A stretch of 64,000 bases of DNA from Anaerosalibacter massiliensis (GTDB taxonomy: Bacteria; Bacillota; Clostridia; Tissierellales; Sporanaerobacteraceae). The position numbers and the translations under genes are program-made. The stretch spans positions 186,001-250,000 of the forward strand of contig CCEZ01000049.1 of NCBI GenBank assembly GCA_000751555.1. The letters run 5' to 3'. Within the stretch, counting starts at the first letter, position 1. The number at the start of each line of letters is the position of its first letter. Under the pieces are notes generated by a model. The model saw only the letters and a list, made by a program, of their open reading frames with translations, was not told the DNA's origin and ran no database searches. Of this stretch, positions 10,315 to 19,318 are shown piece by piece.

Positions 10315-10342
10315 TTGTTTTTAAAGCTTCTGTTATTATAAT
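10315..10342 (+). promoter_or_regulatory. sigma-A type promoter for the DUF4342/two-component operon
   Basis: TTGTTT (10315-10320) and TATAAT (10337-10342) are separated by 16 bases. They lie 33 bases before the ATG of the first gene, with AGGAGG in between. This is the best-matched promoter I see in the plus-strand part of the window. Confidence 0.55.
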
Positions 10343-10374
10343 AAAACCATACTATATAACAGGAGGTTATATTT

Positions 10375-10950
10375 ATGATCACTTTAGAACAAGTAGAAGA
10401 ATTATGTGAGCGAGCAAATATTTCTTATGATGAAGCAAAAACAATCCTTGAAGAAACTAATGGTGATATTCTTGAAGCTATCATTAAGCTTGAAAAACAG
10501 AATCGCATTAAAGCCCCTGAAGGTGGGGGCTATTACTGCTCAAGAAATACGCAACAAAACAAAGAAGAAAATAATACTAATAAAAATTTTGGAAATGGAT
10601 TTAAAGAAGATAATGATACATCCTTTGGAGAACTAATAGGCAGATTTTTTAGATGGTGTGGCAAAATAATAAGTAAAGGAAATAAAAATAGCTTTGAAGT
10701 TATAAAAAATGGGGATAGAATAATGGCAATTCCAGTAACCATATTAGCAGTTCTTATATTATTCATGTTCTGGATTACTATTCCTATTATGATTTTGGGT
10801 CTCTTTTTCGGATATAAATATATGTTTAATGGTCCTGATTTAGGAAAAGAAAATGTTAATCATGCAATGAGTTCAGTTGCTGATGCGGCTGAAAATCTAA
10901 AAAAAGAATTTAAAGGTGAAAAATCTGATGAGGAAAATTCTGATAATTGA
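10375..10950 (+). CDS. UBA/TS-N plus DUF4342 membrane protein
   Basis: Residues 1-45 (ITLEQVEELCERANISYDEA, then ILEAIIKLEKQ) form a UBA/TS-N three-helix domain. A hydrophilic Asn/Lys-rich linker follows. Residues 120-150 (NGDRIMAIPVTILAVLILFM onward) match DUF4342 and contain one or two membrane helices. The tail is charged. Total length is 191 aa. The function is unknown. Its end overlaps the response regulator by 23 bases, so the three genes 10375-13082 form one operon, and the protein may relate to the envelope signal sensed by that system. Confidence 0.75.
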   Translation: MITLEQVEELCERANISYDEAKTILEETNGDILEAIIKLEKQNRIKAPEGGGYYCSRNTQQNKEENNTNKNFGNGFKEDNDTSFGELIGRFFRWCGKIISKGNKNSFEVIKNGDRIMAIPVTILAVLILFMFWITIPIMILGLFFGYKYMFNGPDLGKENVNHAMSSVADAAENLKKEFKGEKSDEENSDN

Positions 10951-11611
10951 AGATGAAGAAAAAATAGCACGTTTTATTGAACTAGAACTTAAATACGAGG
11001 GCTATGAAGTAGAAAAAACTTATAATGGAAGGGATGGGTTAAAACTTGTTGAAACCCACCCCTTTGACCTTATATTACTTGACATTATGTTACCAGGTTT
11101 AAATGGAATTGAAGTTCTTAGAAGGATTAGACAATTCTCTAATTTACCCGTTATACTTCTTACTGCTAGAGACACTGTTGTAGATAAAGTTACAGGACTT
11201 GATGGAGGTGCTGATGACTATATTACTAAGCCTTTTGCAATAGAAGAATTGCTAGCTCGGATTAGGGCAGCCCTTAGGAAAAATGAAGTTAGTAATGCAT
11301 TAGAAAAATCGTCTGAGCTTGTATCAGGTGCTTTACGTCTTGATCCTATGAAAAGAGAAGTTCATGTAAACAACACTTTAATATATTTAACAAAACGTGA
11401 ATTTGATTTGCTGCATTATCTTTTAGAAAATAAGAATATTGTCATAAGTCGTGAAACCTTAATTGAACATATTTGGGGCTATGATTTTTCAGGTGAAACT
11501 AATGCAGTAGATGTATATATTAGATATCTCCGTGCAAAAATTGAAGAGCCCTTTGGAATAAAAATATTATATACTGTTCGGGGAGTGGGGTATGTAATAA
11601 AAGATGAATAA
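10928..11611 (+). CDS. OmpR-family response regulator
   Basis: The ATG at 10928 (MRKILIIEDEEKIARF) has AAGGTGA upstream. The 227-aa protein has a complete receiver domain (IIEDEE, phospho-acceptor in LILLDIMLPGLNG, LLTARD, TKPFAIEELLARI) and a winged-helix effector domain (REFDLLHYLLENKN...VDVYIRYLRAKIE...VRGVGYVIKDE). It is coupled by overlap to the membrane protein before it and the kinase after it (8-base overlap). The target genes are unknown; autoregulation of the operon is likely. Confidence 0.92.
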   Translation: MRKILIIEDEEKIARFIELELKYEGYEVEKTYNGRDGLKLVETHPFDLILLDIMLPGLNGIEVLRRIRQFSNLPVILLTARDTVVDKVTGLDGGADDYITKPFAIEELLARIRAALRKNEVSNALEKSSELVSGALRLDPMKREVHVNNTLIYLTKREFDLLHYLLENKNIVISRETLIEHIWGYDFSGETNAVDVYIRYLRAKIEEPFGIKILYTVRGVGYVIKDE

Positions 11612-13082
11612 TAAAAAAAGTTCAACTTCAACCAATATAACTAATAAAATAAGTTCTTCCCTTGTTATAAAACTCAATGTCCGAATGATAGGAAGGCTAT
11701 TTTCTGGATTTTTGACTATTAACACCCTTATTCTTTTAATGGGTTTTTTTGTTATACTATGGAAAGCAGAAATAGGAACACAAGATATAATTGAAGCATT
11801 GAAACAACCTCCTGATAATTTAGAATCCATATATCATCTTAACAGAGATTATGAAATAATAATGGAAGAAACCTCAAAAGGTATCATACTCCCTCATAAT
11901 ATACAAAAAAATTTACCTGTAGAGATACATAATGCTAAAAGAAGTATCAATATGTCCAAGACTAATAAAGATATAGGATTATTAGAAAAAATAGATTTAA
12001 TAAAATATACTATTGGGTTTTCTATCAATAATTTATCTTATCAAATAGTATATTCTTTAGGCTCTAATTTAAAATTATTTATATATTTATTTTTTATTGT
12101 ACTAATATTTGAGCTATTAATAATAATTAAAAATATAAGTAAAGGTTCAAAAATGATAAAGAAAACTCTCAAACCTTTGGCTGATTTAACAGAAGTAACT
12201 AAAAGTCTTAATGCGGAGGTATCTTCTATGGCCTCTAAGGCTGATGGTACCTATATCAAAGATTTGGCAGGAGTTATTAGTAATATTGATGCCAATAGGC
12301 TTGATAGTCGTATATCTGTTGATAGTTCCCAAAATGAGCTTAAAGACTTGGCATCTGCTATAAATGATATGCTAAACCGTATTAATGATTCTTATCAATC
12401 TCAAGTACGGTTTGTTTCTGATGCTTCTCATGAACTCCGAACACCTATATCTGTTATACAAGGATATGTAAATCTCCTTGACCGTTGGGGAAAAGAAGAT
12501 CAAAAAACTATGCAAGAATCAATTGATGCAATTAAAAGTGAATCAGAAAATATGAAAGTCTTAGTAGAACAGCTCCTTTTTCTCGCTCGTGGAGATAATG
12601 AAACTATCCAACTTTACAAAGAAGTTTTTGACTCTTGTGAAGTTGTGAATGAAATAATTCATGAGACACAAATGATTGATAAAAATCATAATTTTGAAAT
12701 TGATTTAAACAAACCAGCTTATATTAATGCAGATAAACAGCTTCTTAAACAAGCTATTAGAATACTCGTTGACAATAGTATAAAATTTACTCCTAGGGGG
12801 AAAAAAATTATTTTAAAAGTTGTCATTAAAGAAAATCATGTCCATATTATTGTTCAAGACAGTGGTATTGGTATAGATCCTGAAAACTTGCCCCATATAT
12901 TTGATCGCTTTTATCGTTCAGATGAATCAAGGGCAAGGAAAACAGGTGGTTCTGGCTTAGGTTTATCAATTGCCAAATGGATAATAGAACGCCACGAAGC
13001 CTATTTTGAAATATTAAGTAGAGTAGACATAGGTACTCGTATAACCATTGTTTTTCCTACTGCTAAATCTTTAGAGTCTTAA
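11604..13082 (+). CDS. sensor histidine kinase (HAMP, ArlS/CssS-like)
   Basis: The 492-aa protein has two membrane helices (about residues 27-53 and 148-178) enclosing an ~95-residue external sensor domain, then a HAMP region. The HisKA H-box is SDASHELRTPISVIQGY. The N-box is ILVDNSIKFTPRG and the G-boxes are QDSGIGI and GGSGLGLSIAKW. All catalytic elements are intact. It is the cognate kinase of the overlapping response regulator. The external domain resembles nothing specific, so the stimulus is unknown. Confidence 0.92.
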   Translation: MNNKKSSTSTNITNKISSSLVIKLNVRMIGRLFSGFLTINTLILLMGFFVILWKAEIGTQDIIEALKQPPDNLESIYHLNRDYEIIMEETSKGIILPHNIQKNLPVEIHNAKRSINMSKTNKDIGLLEKIDLIKYTIGFSINNLSYQIVYSLGSNLKLFIYLFFIVLIFELLIIIKNISKGSKMIKKTLKPLADLTEVTKSLNAEVSSMASKADGTYIKDLAGVISNIDANRLDSRISVDSSQNELKDLASAINDMLNRINDSYQSQVRFVSDASHELRTPISVIQGYVNLLDRWGKEDQKTMQESIDAIKSESENMKVLVEQLLFLARGDNETIQLYKEVFDSCEVVNEIIHETQMIDKNHNFEIDLNKPAYINADKQLLKQAIRILVDNSIKFTPRGKKIILKVVIKENHVHIIVQDSGIGIDPENLPHIFDRFYRSDESRARKTGGSGLGLSIAKWIIERHEAYFEILSRVDIGTRITIVFPTAKSLES

Positions 13083-13093
13083 CTATCAATTAA

Positions 13094-13846
13094 TCAATAA
13101 TCCATAAGTATATCAAGCATTTTGTTAGTATTATTCATGAATGATTTCATAACTATATAATGTTCTGTATCTTCATATTTCACCTTATTAATTCCTTCTT
13201 TTATTTCATAGATAATAGAATCTGGATATGCCATTATTATTGGTGAATGGGTAGCAATTATAAATTGAGAATTCTTAAGAACTAATTCATGTAGCCTAGA
13301 CAACATGGACATTTGTCTTGATGGTGATAAGGCTGCTTCAGGCTCATCTAATATGTATAATCCTTTCCCACTAAATCTATTTAAAAATAAAGAAAAAAAG
13401 GATTCTCCATGGGACTGCTCATGCAACGAAAGCCCACCATAAGAATCTATAATTTTATTCCCTAAAGTTTCCTGATCTAAATTATCTATATTTGTAGCCA
13501 AATTATAAAAACTTTCTGCTCTTAAAAAGAATCCATCCTCAGGTTTTGTTATTCCTTTTACTAGCCTTAAAAATTTATACAAATTAGAATGGGTTTCTGT
13601 AGTAGAAAAATTGAAATTTTTTGTTCCTCCTTCAGAATTAAATCCATAAGCGATAGCAATTGCTTCTAATATTGTAGACTTCCCAGTACCATTTTCCCCT
13701 ACTATATAAGTTACCTTTGGGTGTAGCTCTAATGAATTTAAATTTTGTATAACTTCCAAGGAAAAAGGATATTCTGAAAAGGAAGGTATGTTTTCCTTAA
13801 GTAGTTTAATAGATCTTATGTAATAATCACTATTCCACCACTCCAT
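13094..13846 (-). CDS. AAA/ABC-type ATPase of unknown role
   Basis: This 250-aa soluble ATPase has Walker A VGENGTGKSTILEAIA, an ABC-like signature LHEQSHGESF and Walker B GLYILDEPEAALSPSRQ, followed by a switch His in IIATHSPIIMAYP. This Rad50/SMC-like compact ATPase family occurs alone in many bacteria and is distinct from transporter ATPases. The ATG at 13846 follows GAGGTGATTATA; an in-frame GTG lies three codons upstream. The 5' end is shared with the M1 peptidase (copy B of the repeat). The gene converges with the kinase gene, leaving only 11 bases between stops. Confidence 0.75.
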   Translation of the reverse strand: MEWWNSDYYIRSIKLLKENIPSFSEYPFSLEVIQNLNSLELHPKVTYIVGENGTGKSTILEAIAIAYGFNSEGGTKNFNFSTTETHSNLYKFLRLVKGITKPEDGFFLRAESFYNLATNIDNLDQETLGNKIIDSYGGLSLHEQSHGESFFSLFLNRFSGKGLYILDEPEAALSPSRQMSMLSRLHELVLKNSQFIIATHSPIIMAYPDSIIYEIKEGINKVKYEDTEHYIVMKSFMNNTNKMLDILMDY

Positions 13847-13907
13847 TATAATCACCTCAATTAGTAATTATGGACAATTTCATTATATTTTTTATTAATA
13901 TAATCCC
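13818..13907 (-). repeat. shared 5' segment, copy B (promoter, RBS and first codons)
   Basis: This is the partner of 7231-7320. It includes a TATAAT box (13882-13887), the GAGGTGATTATAATG start region and codons for MEWWNSDYYI. Differences between copies are scattered single bases, several in the spacer. Confidence 0.75.
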
Positions 13908-14109
13908 CTAACCCACCCTCACTTTAAATTATAAATTAGTACATGGTAGTAACAATAACAATCTAATTGTACTATTGTAACATTTATGGGCATAATTTGT
14001 TATATGTGGAATCGAACCACTGGCCTCGCCCCAAAGCCGCCACCTATATGACTTGACTTATTTATAAGGTTTGTACTCACCTTTATAATCTAAAGCTACC
14101 AACTTTTAT

Positions 14110-14565
14110 TTAAATTAGATCTACAGTCCAATTTAATCCTTGAATTTTTGTATCCAATTCTCTAAATTCCTTTGATAATCTACCAACTTCTTTTTGCATT
14201 TCTTTTACATTTACTATACTAATATATTTAATTTCTGTTCTAGAATATCTATCCTGTTTAATACTTGCAGCTTCAGCTATATGGGATAATACTAATCTTT
14301 TTTCCCATATACCATCTCTTTCTGCCAATGCATCAGCCAAAGTCCATTCTTCGTTAAATCTAGTTTGGTTATTTGTCTTATTTATTCTCTTAATAAGATT
14401 TGTTAGTTCAATTACACAATTTTCAAACTCTCTTAAAAGTACATCAGGTTCTTCACTTGGTTTATCACCTTCTTGAACCACCACATTATTTTCCAGCCTA
14501 CTTTTAAGTTGTTCTATTTTCTTTTGTAAATCAGCTCTTAGTATTAATGCTTCTGCCAACTTCAT
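14110..14565 (-). CDS. DIP1984 family protein
   Basis: This 151-aa, highly helical and charged protein begins MKLAEALILRADLQKKIEQL and contains the WTLADALAERD stretch typical of the DIP1984 family. The function is unknown; the family consists of small coiled-coil cytoplasmic proteins. GGGGGC lies ahead of the start. It stands alone in the minus strand between the AAA ATPase and the MFS gene. Confidence 0.75.
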   Translation of the reverse strand: MKLAEALILRADLQKKIEQLKSRLENNVVVQEGDKPSEEPDVLLREFENCVIELTNLIKRINKTNNQTRFNEEWTLADALAERDGIWEKRLVLSHIAEAASIKQDRYSRTEIKYISIVNVKEMQKEVGRLSKEFRELDTKIQGLNWTVDLI

Positions 14566-14664
14566 AGTTTTTGCCCCCTTAACTCATATATAAAATATAT
14601 TAGTCTCAAAATATGAAATTAAGTCAATTATATCACTCTTAACTAAAAAGTAGTGTTAAATAAA

Positions 14665-15807
14665 TTATCTTTTTCTCTTTAGAAAGAAAAATAAAATTAA
14701 AATTAATGCTAACATATTTAAAACTGCACATACTCCTATAGATTTTTCTAAAGAAATATCCGAAACTTTACCTATAATTAAATTTGAAAATCCTCCAACT
14801 ATATCTCCTATCATAGCATAGACAGAAAGAATTGTCGCCCTATCGAGTGTAGCAATGCTTTCATTCTGTATTGTATTTGTTAAAGGTTGAGTTATAGCAA
14901 AAGCACCCTCTATCATGAATATAATAATTATAACTAATATCCAATTTCTTATATAAATAAGCAATATATTAGCTACTATTATCATTCCAATTAGGATAAT
15001 ATATAATTTCTTTGTTCCAATTTTCTGGTTCATCTTGTATGCTTTTGCTGATAAGAGACAAGATATTTGCATGGATGCTGTTAAAAATCCAAAATATTTA
15101 ATATTAATGCCACTTCTCAAATATATAGGTTGATTTAAGAAGATACATAATGCGTGGGTACTTTCTGCAATTAGGGCTATAGATATTATGAAAATAAATA
15201 TAGTTTTATTATGCCTTAAGCTTTTAAAGCTTTTTATTATGCTAACTTTTTCTTCATTTCTATGTTCATAATTATCTACTAAAAAGAATGAAAGAACAAA
15301 AGCTATTCCATAAGGAATAATAGTGAGAAATGCAGTTAAATCTAAAGAATACTTTACTATAAATGAATTCATAAATGAAGCAATTAAGAATCCACTTGTG
15401 GAAGAAGCAGAATAGTAGCTAAAAGCTTTATAGCTATCTTTTCCATCTATAGAAGCATAAATGAGGGCAGAATCACAACCAGATATACCTGATATTGATA
15501 TAGCCACTATAATACTTTCCAATAAGAACATACTAAAAGAATGAGCATTATAAAATATTATTTTTGACAAGAAAAACAAGAAAAAAGATATTACTAATGT
15601 ATTTTTATAGCCAATTCTATCACCAATATATCCCCAAGGTATTTCAAATACAAACATAAGGATTATAAAAATTGCTTCTATAGTGAAAATATTGTTTAAT
15701 GAAAGGCCTCTATTTTGTCTAAACAATGTAGCAACAGGTCCATAAAAAACTAAACCTTGTAAAAAAGCTATAATACAAAGTAAATATACATTTCTATTTC
15801 TATTCAT
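14665..15807 (-). CDS. MFS transporter
   Basis: The 380-aa protein has about twelve hydrophobic segments spread evenly through its length. The MFS loop 2-3 motif appears as IPWGYIGDRIGYKNT (after the second helix) and a second-half counterpart as KMNQKIGTKK. It is a single-polypeptide secondary transporter of the inner membrane, probably a drug or small-molecule exporter. The substrate cannot be predicted. GGAGGTGTCAAA precedes the ATG. It lies just beyond the terminator of the microcompartment operon. Confidence 0.85.
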   Translation of the reverse strand: MNRNRNVYLLCIIAFLQGLVFYGPVATLFRQNRGLSLNNIFTIEAIFIILMFVFEIPWGYIGDRIGYKNTLVISFFLFFLSKIIFYNAHSFSMFLLESIIVAISISGISGCDSALIYASIDGKDSYKAFSYYSASSTSGFLIASFMNSFIVKYSLDLTAFLTIIPYGIAFVLSFFLVDNYEHRNEEKVSIIKSFKSLRHNKTIFIFIISIALIAESTHALCIFLNQPIYLRSGINIKYFGFLTASMQISCLLSAKAYKMNQKIGTKKLYIILIGMIIVANILLIYIRNWILVIIIIFMIEGAFAITQPLTNTIQNESIATLDRATILSVYAMIGDIVGGFSNLIIGKVSDISLEKSIGVCAVLNMLALILILFFFLKRKR

Positions 15808-15960
15808 TTTGACACCTCCACAATTAATTGCACAACAAAAAACCTTATATAATAAGGCAAAAATTTATCTTATAATGTTACTTATTCATGCAATTAATGT
15901 TTAGATGCCGCCATAGTCAGATTCTCCTTTGAATAAAATTAATAATTACAGATATTATAA

Positions 15961-16002
15961 CATAAAAAAAGTTCCTTTCTCTGAAAATAGAAAAGAACTT
16001 TT
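15961..16002 (-). terminator. terminator of the pdu microcompartment operon
   Basis: AAAAGTTCCTTTCT (15967-15980) pairs with AGAAAAGAACTTTT (15989-16002) with one mismatch. On the minus strand the stem is followed by a run of Ts (15964-15970). It lies 30 bases after the last shell gene. Confidence 0.7.
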
Positions 16003-16032
16003 ATCAAACATTTTTCATTGTTTTAATTTTCC

Positions 16033-16385
16033 TTAAGTTCTAGTTATAGTTGTAGGTATAAATAAAAGAACACCAGACATCATATTTAAAACTTGTCTTA
16101 AAGCAGACTCTACACTTGAAGTATCTCCTGTTATTACAAGAGAGCCACTAAATCTATCTAAAAATCCTATTTTCACATCTGCTGATTTTGTAGAAACATC
16201 AGCAGCAATTATAGCTCCCTCACCGGGAGTAATGGTTAATATGCCTATAGCATCGCCTTTTTTCCTATCAAGTCCAAGCTTTATATATATATATCTTCTT
16301 GGGGATTAGATATTAAATGTGCTAATGTGATTTGCTTCCCTGGAACGTACTCTTGTATTACCCTTTGCTTCTCTTCCTTCCCCAT
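16033..16385 (-). pseudogene. pduU: PduU/EutS-type shell protein, out of frame at a TA repeat
   Basis: The ATG at 16385 follows AAAGGAGTATT and encodes [20 protein letters not shown] then [14 protein letters not shown] before TAA. The rest ([20 protein letters not shown], then [17 protein letters not shown], ending TTITRT) is intact in another frame. Together they make a ~116-aa circularly permuted BMC-domain protein like PduU and EutS. The break lies in an alternating TA tract at 16281-16294; losing one TA unit restores a continuous frame reading [10 protein letters not shown]. No other damage is seen. It is the last gene of the operon. It could be a recent pseudogene, a phase-variable gene, or a sequencing error. 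Confidence 0.85.
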
Positions 16386-16469
16386 ATAATAATACTCCTT
16401 TCATATAGTAACACCTTTTCTTTGCAGACATATTCACTAAACGAGTACAAACCCGTCGTAAATAATAAA

Positions 16470-17015
16470 TTATATACTCTCTATCAATCTATTATCTGGA
16501 TGAGATAATAAGACAATATCTATAATTTTTTTATATTGTATATCATGATATTTTGCAGATTGTATAGCATTCTTTACAGAAGAAACATCCCCTGTAAAAA
16601 TCAATAAACCTTTACCACCTATACCATTTGCCAATCTAAGTCTTATTAATTCTATATTTGATGAATCGCATAAAACATCTGCTAATACTATAGATGCAAC
16701 AGAAGTTCTTGTTTCTATTATCCCTAATGCTTTAATATTTTCAGGTTTCTTTTTTTCTTTTAATGCATAAAATACTTGTTGATTTAAATTATTTATTGCA
16801 TGACTATAAAGTATAGATTCTTCTCCTATTGCTCTGGATATCTCCAATGCAAAGTTTATAGATTGTACTGTACCTTCAATTATTATAAGATATTTTCCAG
16901 GGCAAACAGAACTACCTGTTATTAATCCTATTTTTGTTTGCTTAAGAATATTATCAAGTATTTCCATGCCTTTAGAAATACTTGATGTTTCTATTAACCC
17001 TAAGGCTTTCTCCAA
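16470..17015 (-). CDS. pduT: PduT-type tandem-BMC shell protein with Fe-S cysteine
   Basis: Two BMC domains in tandem (MEKALGLIETSSISKGMEIL and IKALGIIETRTSVASIVLAD) give a pseudohexameric trimer shell tile. Cys38 in SSVCPGK matches the PduT residue that holds a [4Fe-4S] cluster in the pore. At 181 aa the length fits PduT. PduT is thought to pass electrons across the shell to the cobalamin reductase PduS, but no pduS is in this window. The start is TTG at 17015 with AAGAAGGG upstream. It is cotranscribed with the genes on both sides. Confidence 0.9.
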   Translation of the reverse strand: MEKALGLIETSSISKGMEILDNILKQTKIGLITGSSVCPGKYLIIIEGTVQSINFALEISRAIGEESILYSHAINNLNQQVFYALKEKKKPENIKALGIIETRTSVASIVLADVLCDSSNIELIRLRLANGIGGKGLLIFTGDVSSVKNAIQSAKYHDIQYKKIIDIVLLSHPDNRLIESI

Positions 17016-17045
17016 ATTTATCCCTTCTTTAAGTGGAAAACTATA

Positions 17046-17882
17046 TTAAAATAATGCAAATATTATAGCACTACACACGAATATTGTAGTCGCAGGGGGA
17101 TCTATATGTGAGTCACAATTAGTATTAAATATTCTACCTGCTATTTCTGCAACTATACTTGCCAATACAGCAAAAGCAGTAGCAATCCAAATATTGCCTG
17201 ATGCTATAGCCGCATATCCTGCAACCATACTAATATGATGAGTAGTAGGAATTTCAAATCCCATTTGTGCAAATATCAACAATGCTGCACTTATACAGAA
17301 TCCTAATACATTTATTTGAGTTAAAATAACTAAATATGATATTACAAATCCTAATCCAAATCCAAGAACTATATTAAAGAATAATGTTTTACCATCAAGT
17401 AATATTTTCTTCTTTTCTCCACTTGAATCTTTCTTCTCTCCAAAAATACCAGTTTTCCCAAATAAAAGTCTTGCTAATACTCCTAAAATAAATACTGTTA
17501 AGCCTGGAGTATCCAATTTCAAATTCATTGAAACAAATAAGTTATTTAGTAAATATCCTAATATACCAAATAGTCCACCAACTATTAGTACCGTAGAATC
17601 TCCAAATTTGTTTAAAGATGTCAATATATCTGTCCCATTTTCCAAATATTTTTTCTTGTTTGCAGCAAAGGCAGCAGCAGCTACCCCACCTGCAAAGGCA
17701 ATATGAGGACCAAATAAACTACCAAATGTAACATCATTTAATATTGTTGGAGAACCTCCACTAGCCAAAACAGCTATGCCTATCAATCCTATAAATCCTG
17801 TGAAGATAAATGCTGGAAGTGCTCCTATAGCCGCTCCAAAAAGCCCTCCACCAAATGCAGAAAGAATTGTCTGTATGCCCAC
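17046..17882 (-). CDS. polytopic membrane protein inside the pdu operon, unknown function
   Basis: The product is about 278 aa with some 7-8 hydrophobic segments, rich in Gly/Ala, and a charged cytoplasmic loop in the middle (GEKKDSSGEKKK). Conserved-looking polar spots are LFGPHIAFAGG, PTTHHISMVAGY and NTNCDSHIDPPATT, which could line a pore or bind a substrate or metal. I do not recognise the family with certainty; it is neither the PduF/GlpF aquaporin fold (no NPA boxes) nor EutH (too short). The GTG at 17882 with AGGAG nine bases upstream is a better start than the ATG at 17891. Lying between pduP and pduT, it is tightly embedded in the operon. Confidence 0.75.
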   Translation of the reverse strand: MGIQTILSAFGGGLFGAAIGALPAFIFTGFIGLIGIAVLASGGSPTILNDVTFGSLFGPHIAFAGGVAAAAFAANKKKYLENGTDILTSLNKFGDSTVLIVGGLFGILGYLLNNLFVSMNLKLDTPGLTVFILGVLARLLFGKTGIFGEKKDSSGEKKKILLDGKTLFFNIVLGFGLGFVISYLVILTQINVLGFCISAALLIFAQMGFEIPTTHHISMVAGYAAIASGNIWIATAFAVLASIVAEIAGRIFNTNCDSHIDPPATTIFVCSAIIFALF

Positions 17883-17908
17883 TTTTCTCATCTCCTATCC
17901 ATTAATCT

Positions 17909-19318
17909 TTACTTAATTGAAAAACTACCTACTAATGAACATCTTCTCTTCCTAGCAAAACTTCTAGCAGAAGTCAATCCTTCTCCAGTTGGACCAGCTA
18001 TAGTGAAAGTGGGATATCCTTCTCCACCAAATCCTAATCCAGCAAAAGATGGTGCATTTTTTACGAAAATAGTGGTTTCTATTTCTCTGGCAAATCTGGA
18101 TAGATTGTCCACATTTTTAGAATGCATTATAGCTGTATGTCTATTTCCTTGCTCTACTTCAACAGCAAGTTTTATTGCCTCATCTATGTCTTTAACTCTA
18201 ACTATAGGTAATATAGGCATCATAAGTTCAGTTACTACAAATGGATGATCCTTCTCTGTTTCAACTATTATAGCTCTTACATCATGTTCACATTCTATAT
18301 CTACAGCTTTAAGTATAACTTTTGCATCTTTTCCTACAAATTTTCTATTTATCCTACCATTTTTATCTATTACCATACTGGCCAATTTATCTATTTTTTC
18401 TTCATCTTTTAAATGATATACATTATTTTTATTCATTGAAAATATTAAATAATCTGCTACACTATCAACTACTATAACTTCTTTTTCTGCAATACATGGT
18501 AAATTATTATCAAAACTACAACCTGCAATTATATCTCTAGCTGCTTTTTCAATATCGGCAGTTTCATCTATTACTGCTGGTGGATTACCAGCACCAGCTC
18601 CTATTGCTTTCTTCCCTTGAGATAATGCCGATTTGACAACTCCTGGTCCTCCTGTAGCTACTATCATTTTTATTTTTTCGTGTTTCATCATAATTTCAGC
18701 ATTTTCTATACTTGGATTACTAGTTGTAACTACAAGGTTTTTAGGTCCACCAGCTTTTTCTATTGCTTTATTTATCAATTCAACAGTTTTCATAGATATA
18801 TTTTTAGCACCTGGATGTGGGCTAAATACTACTGAATTACCTGCTGCTATCATTCCTATTGAATTACAAATTACAGTTTCAGATGGATTTGTTGAAGGTG
18901 CTATAGCTCCTATTACTCCATATGGGGACAATTCTACAAGAGTAAGTCCATTATCCCCTGTAAATACTTCTGAATTCAAATCTTCTACACCTGGTGTTTT
19001 CTCTATAACAAGTTTGTTTTTCTTTAATTTATCTTCATATCTTCCCATACCTGTATCTTCTACGCCCAATTTTGCTAACAATTCAACATCTTCCATAAGT
19101 TCTTTTCTGATGGTTTTTATAATTCTTCTTCTGTCTTCAAGGTTATAGTTTTTAAAAAAGTCTTTTTGAGCTATATAAGCTTTTTCTATAGCTTCATTCA
19201 TATTATTAAATACACCGTTTTTACTTTCCTCTTTACAATAAGATGAAGTATCTTCTCCCTTTAACTGTTCTACTACTAAATTCACTATCTGTTCTAAATC
19301 CATTTTATCTAATTCCAT
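17909..19318 (-). CDS. pduP: CoA-acylating propionaldehyde dehydrogenase PduP
   Basis: PduP oxidises propionaldehyde (or 3-hydroxypropionaldehyde) to the acyl-CoA with NAD+ inside the microcompartment. The 469-aa sequence has the ALDH fold with catalytic Cys275 in NNLPCIAEKE and the nucleotide-binding ATGGPGVV. The first ~20 residues (MDLEQIVNLVVEQLKG) are an amphipathic helix of the type that targets cargo to the shell, followed by a variable linker. Its ATG at 19318, with AAAGGAGATAA upstream, overlaps the end of pduO by ten bases. Confidence 0.95.
   Translation of the reverse strand: MELDKMDLEQIVNLVVEQLKGEDTSSYCKEESKNGVFNNMNEAIEKAYIAQKDFFKNYNLEDRRRIIKTIRKELMEDVELLAKLGVEDTGMGRYEDKLKKNKLVIEKTPGVEDLNSEVFTGDNGLTLVELSPYGVIGAIAPSTNPSETVICNSIGMIAAGNSVVFSPHPGAKNISMKTVELINKAIEKAGGPKNLVVTTSNPSIENAEIMMKHEKIKMIVATGGPGVVKSALSQGKKAIGAGAGNPPAVIDETADIEKAARDIIAGCSFDNNLPCIAEKEVIVVDSVADYLIFSMNKNNVYHLKDEEKIDKLASMVIDKNGRINRKFVGKDAKVILKAVDIECEHDVRAIIVETEKDHPFVVTELMMPILPIVRVKDIDEAIKLAVEVEQGNRHTAIMHSKNVDNLSRFAREIETTIFVKNAPSFAGLGFGGEGYPTFTIAGPTGEGLTSARSFARKRRCSLVGSFSIK

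Noticed and set aside
14001-14040. Minus-strand sequence resembling a tRNA T-arm (GTGGTTCGATTCCAC)
   Set aside because: Only the T-arm is convincing. No matching acceptor stem, D-arm or anticodon arm could be built upstream, and the outer stem pair is mismatched. At most it is a tRNA fragment.
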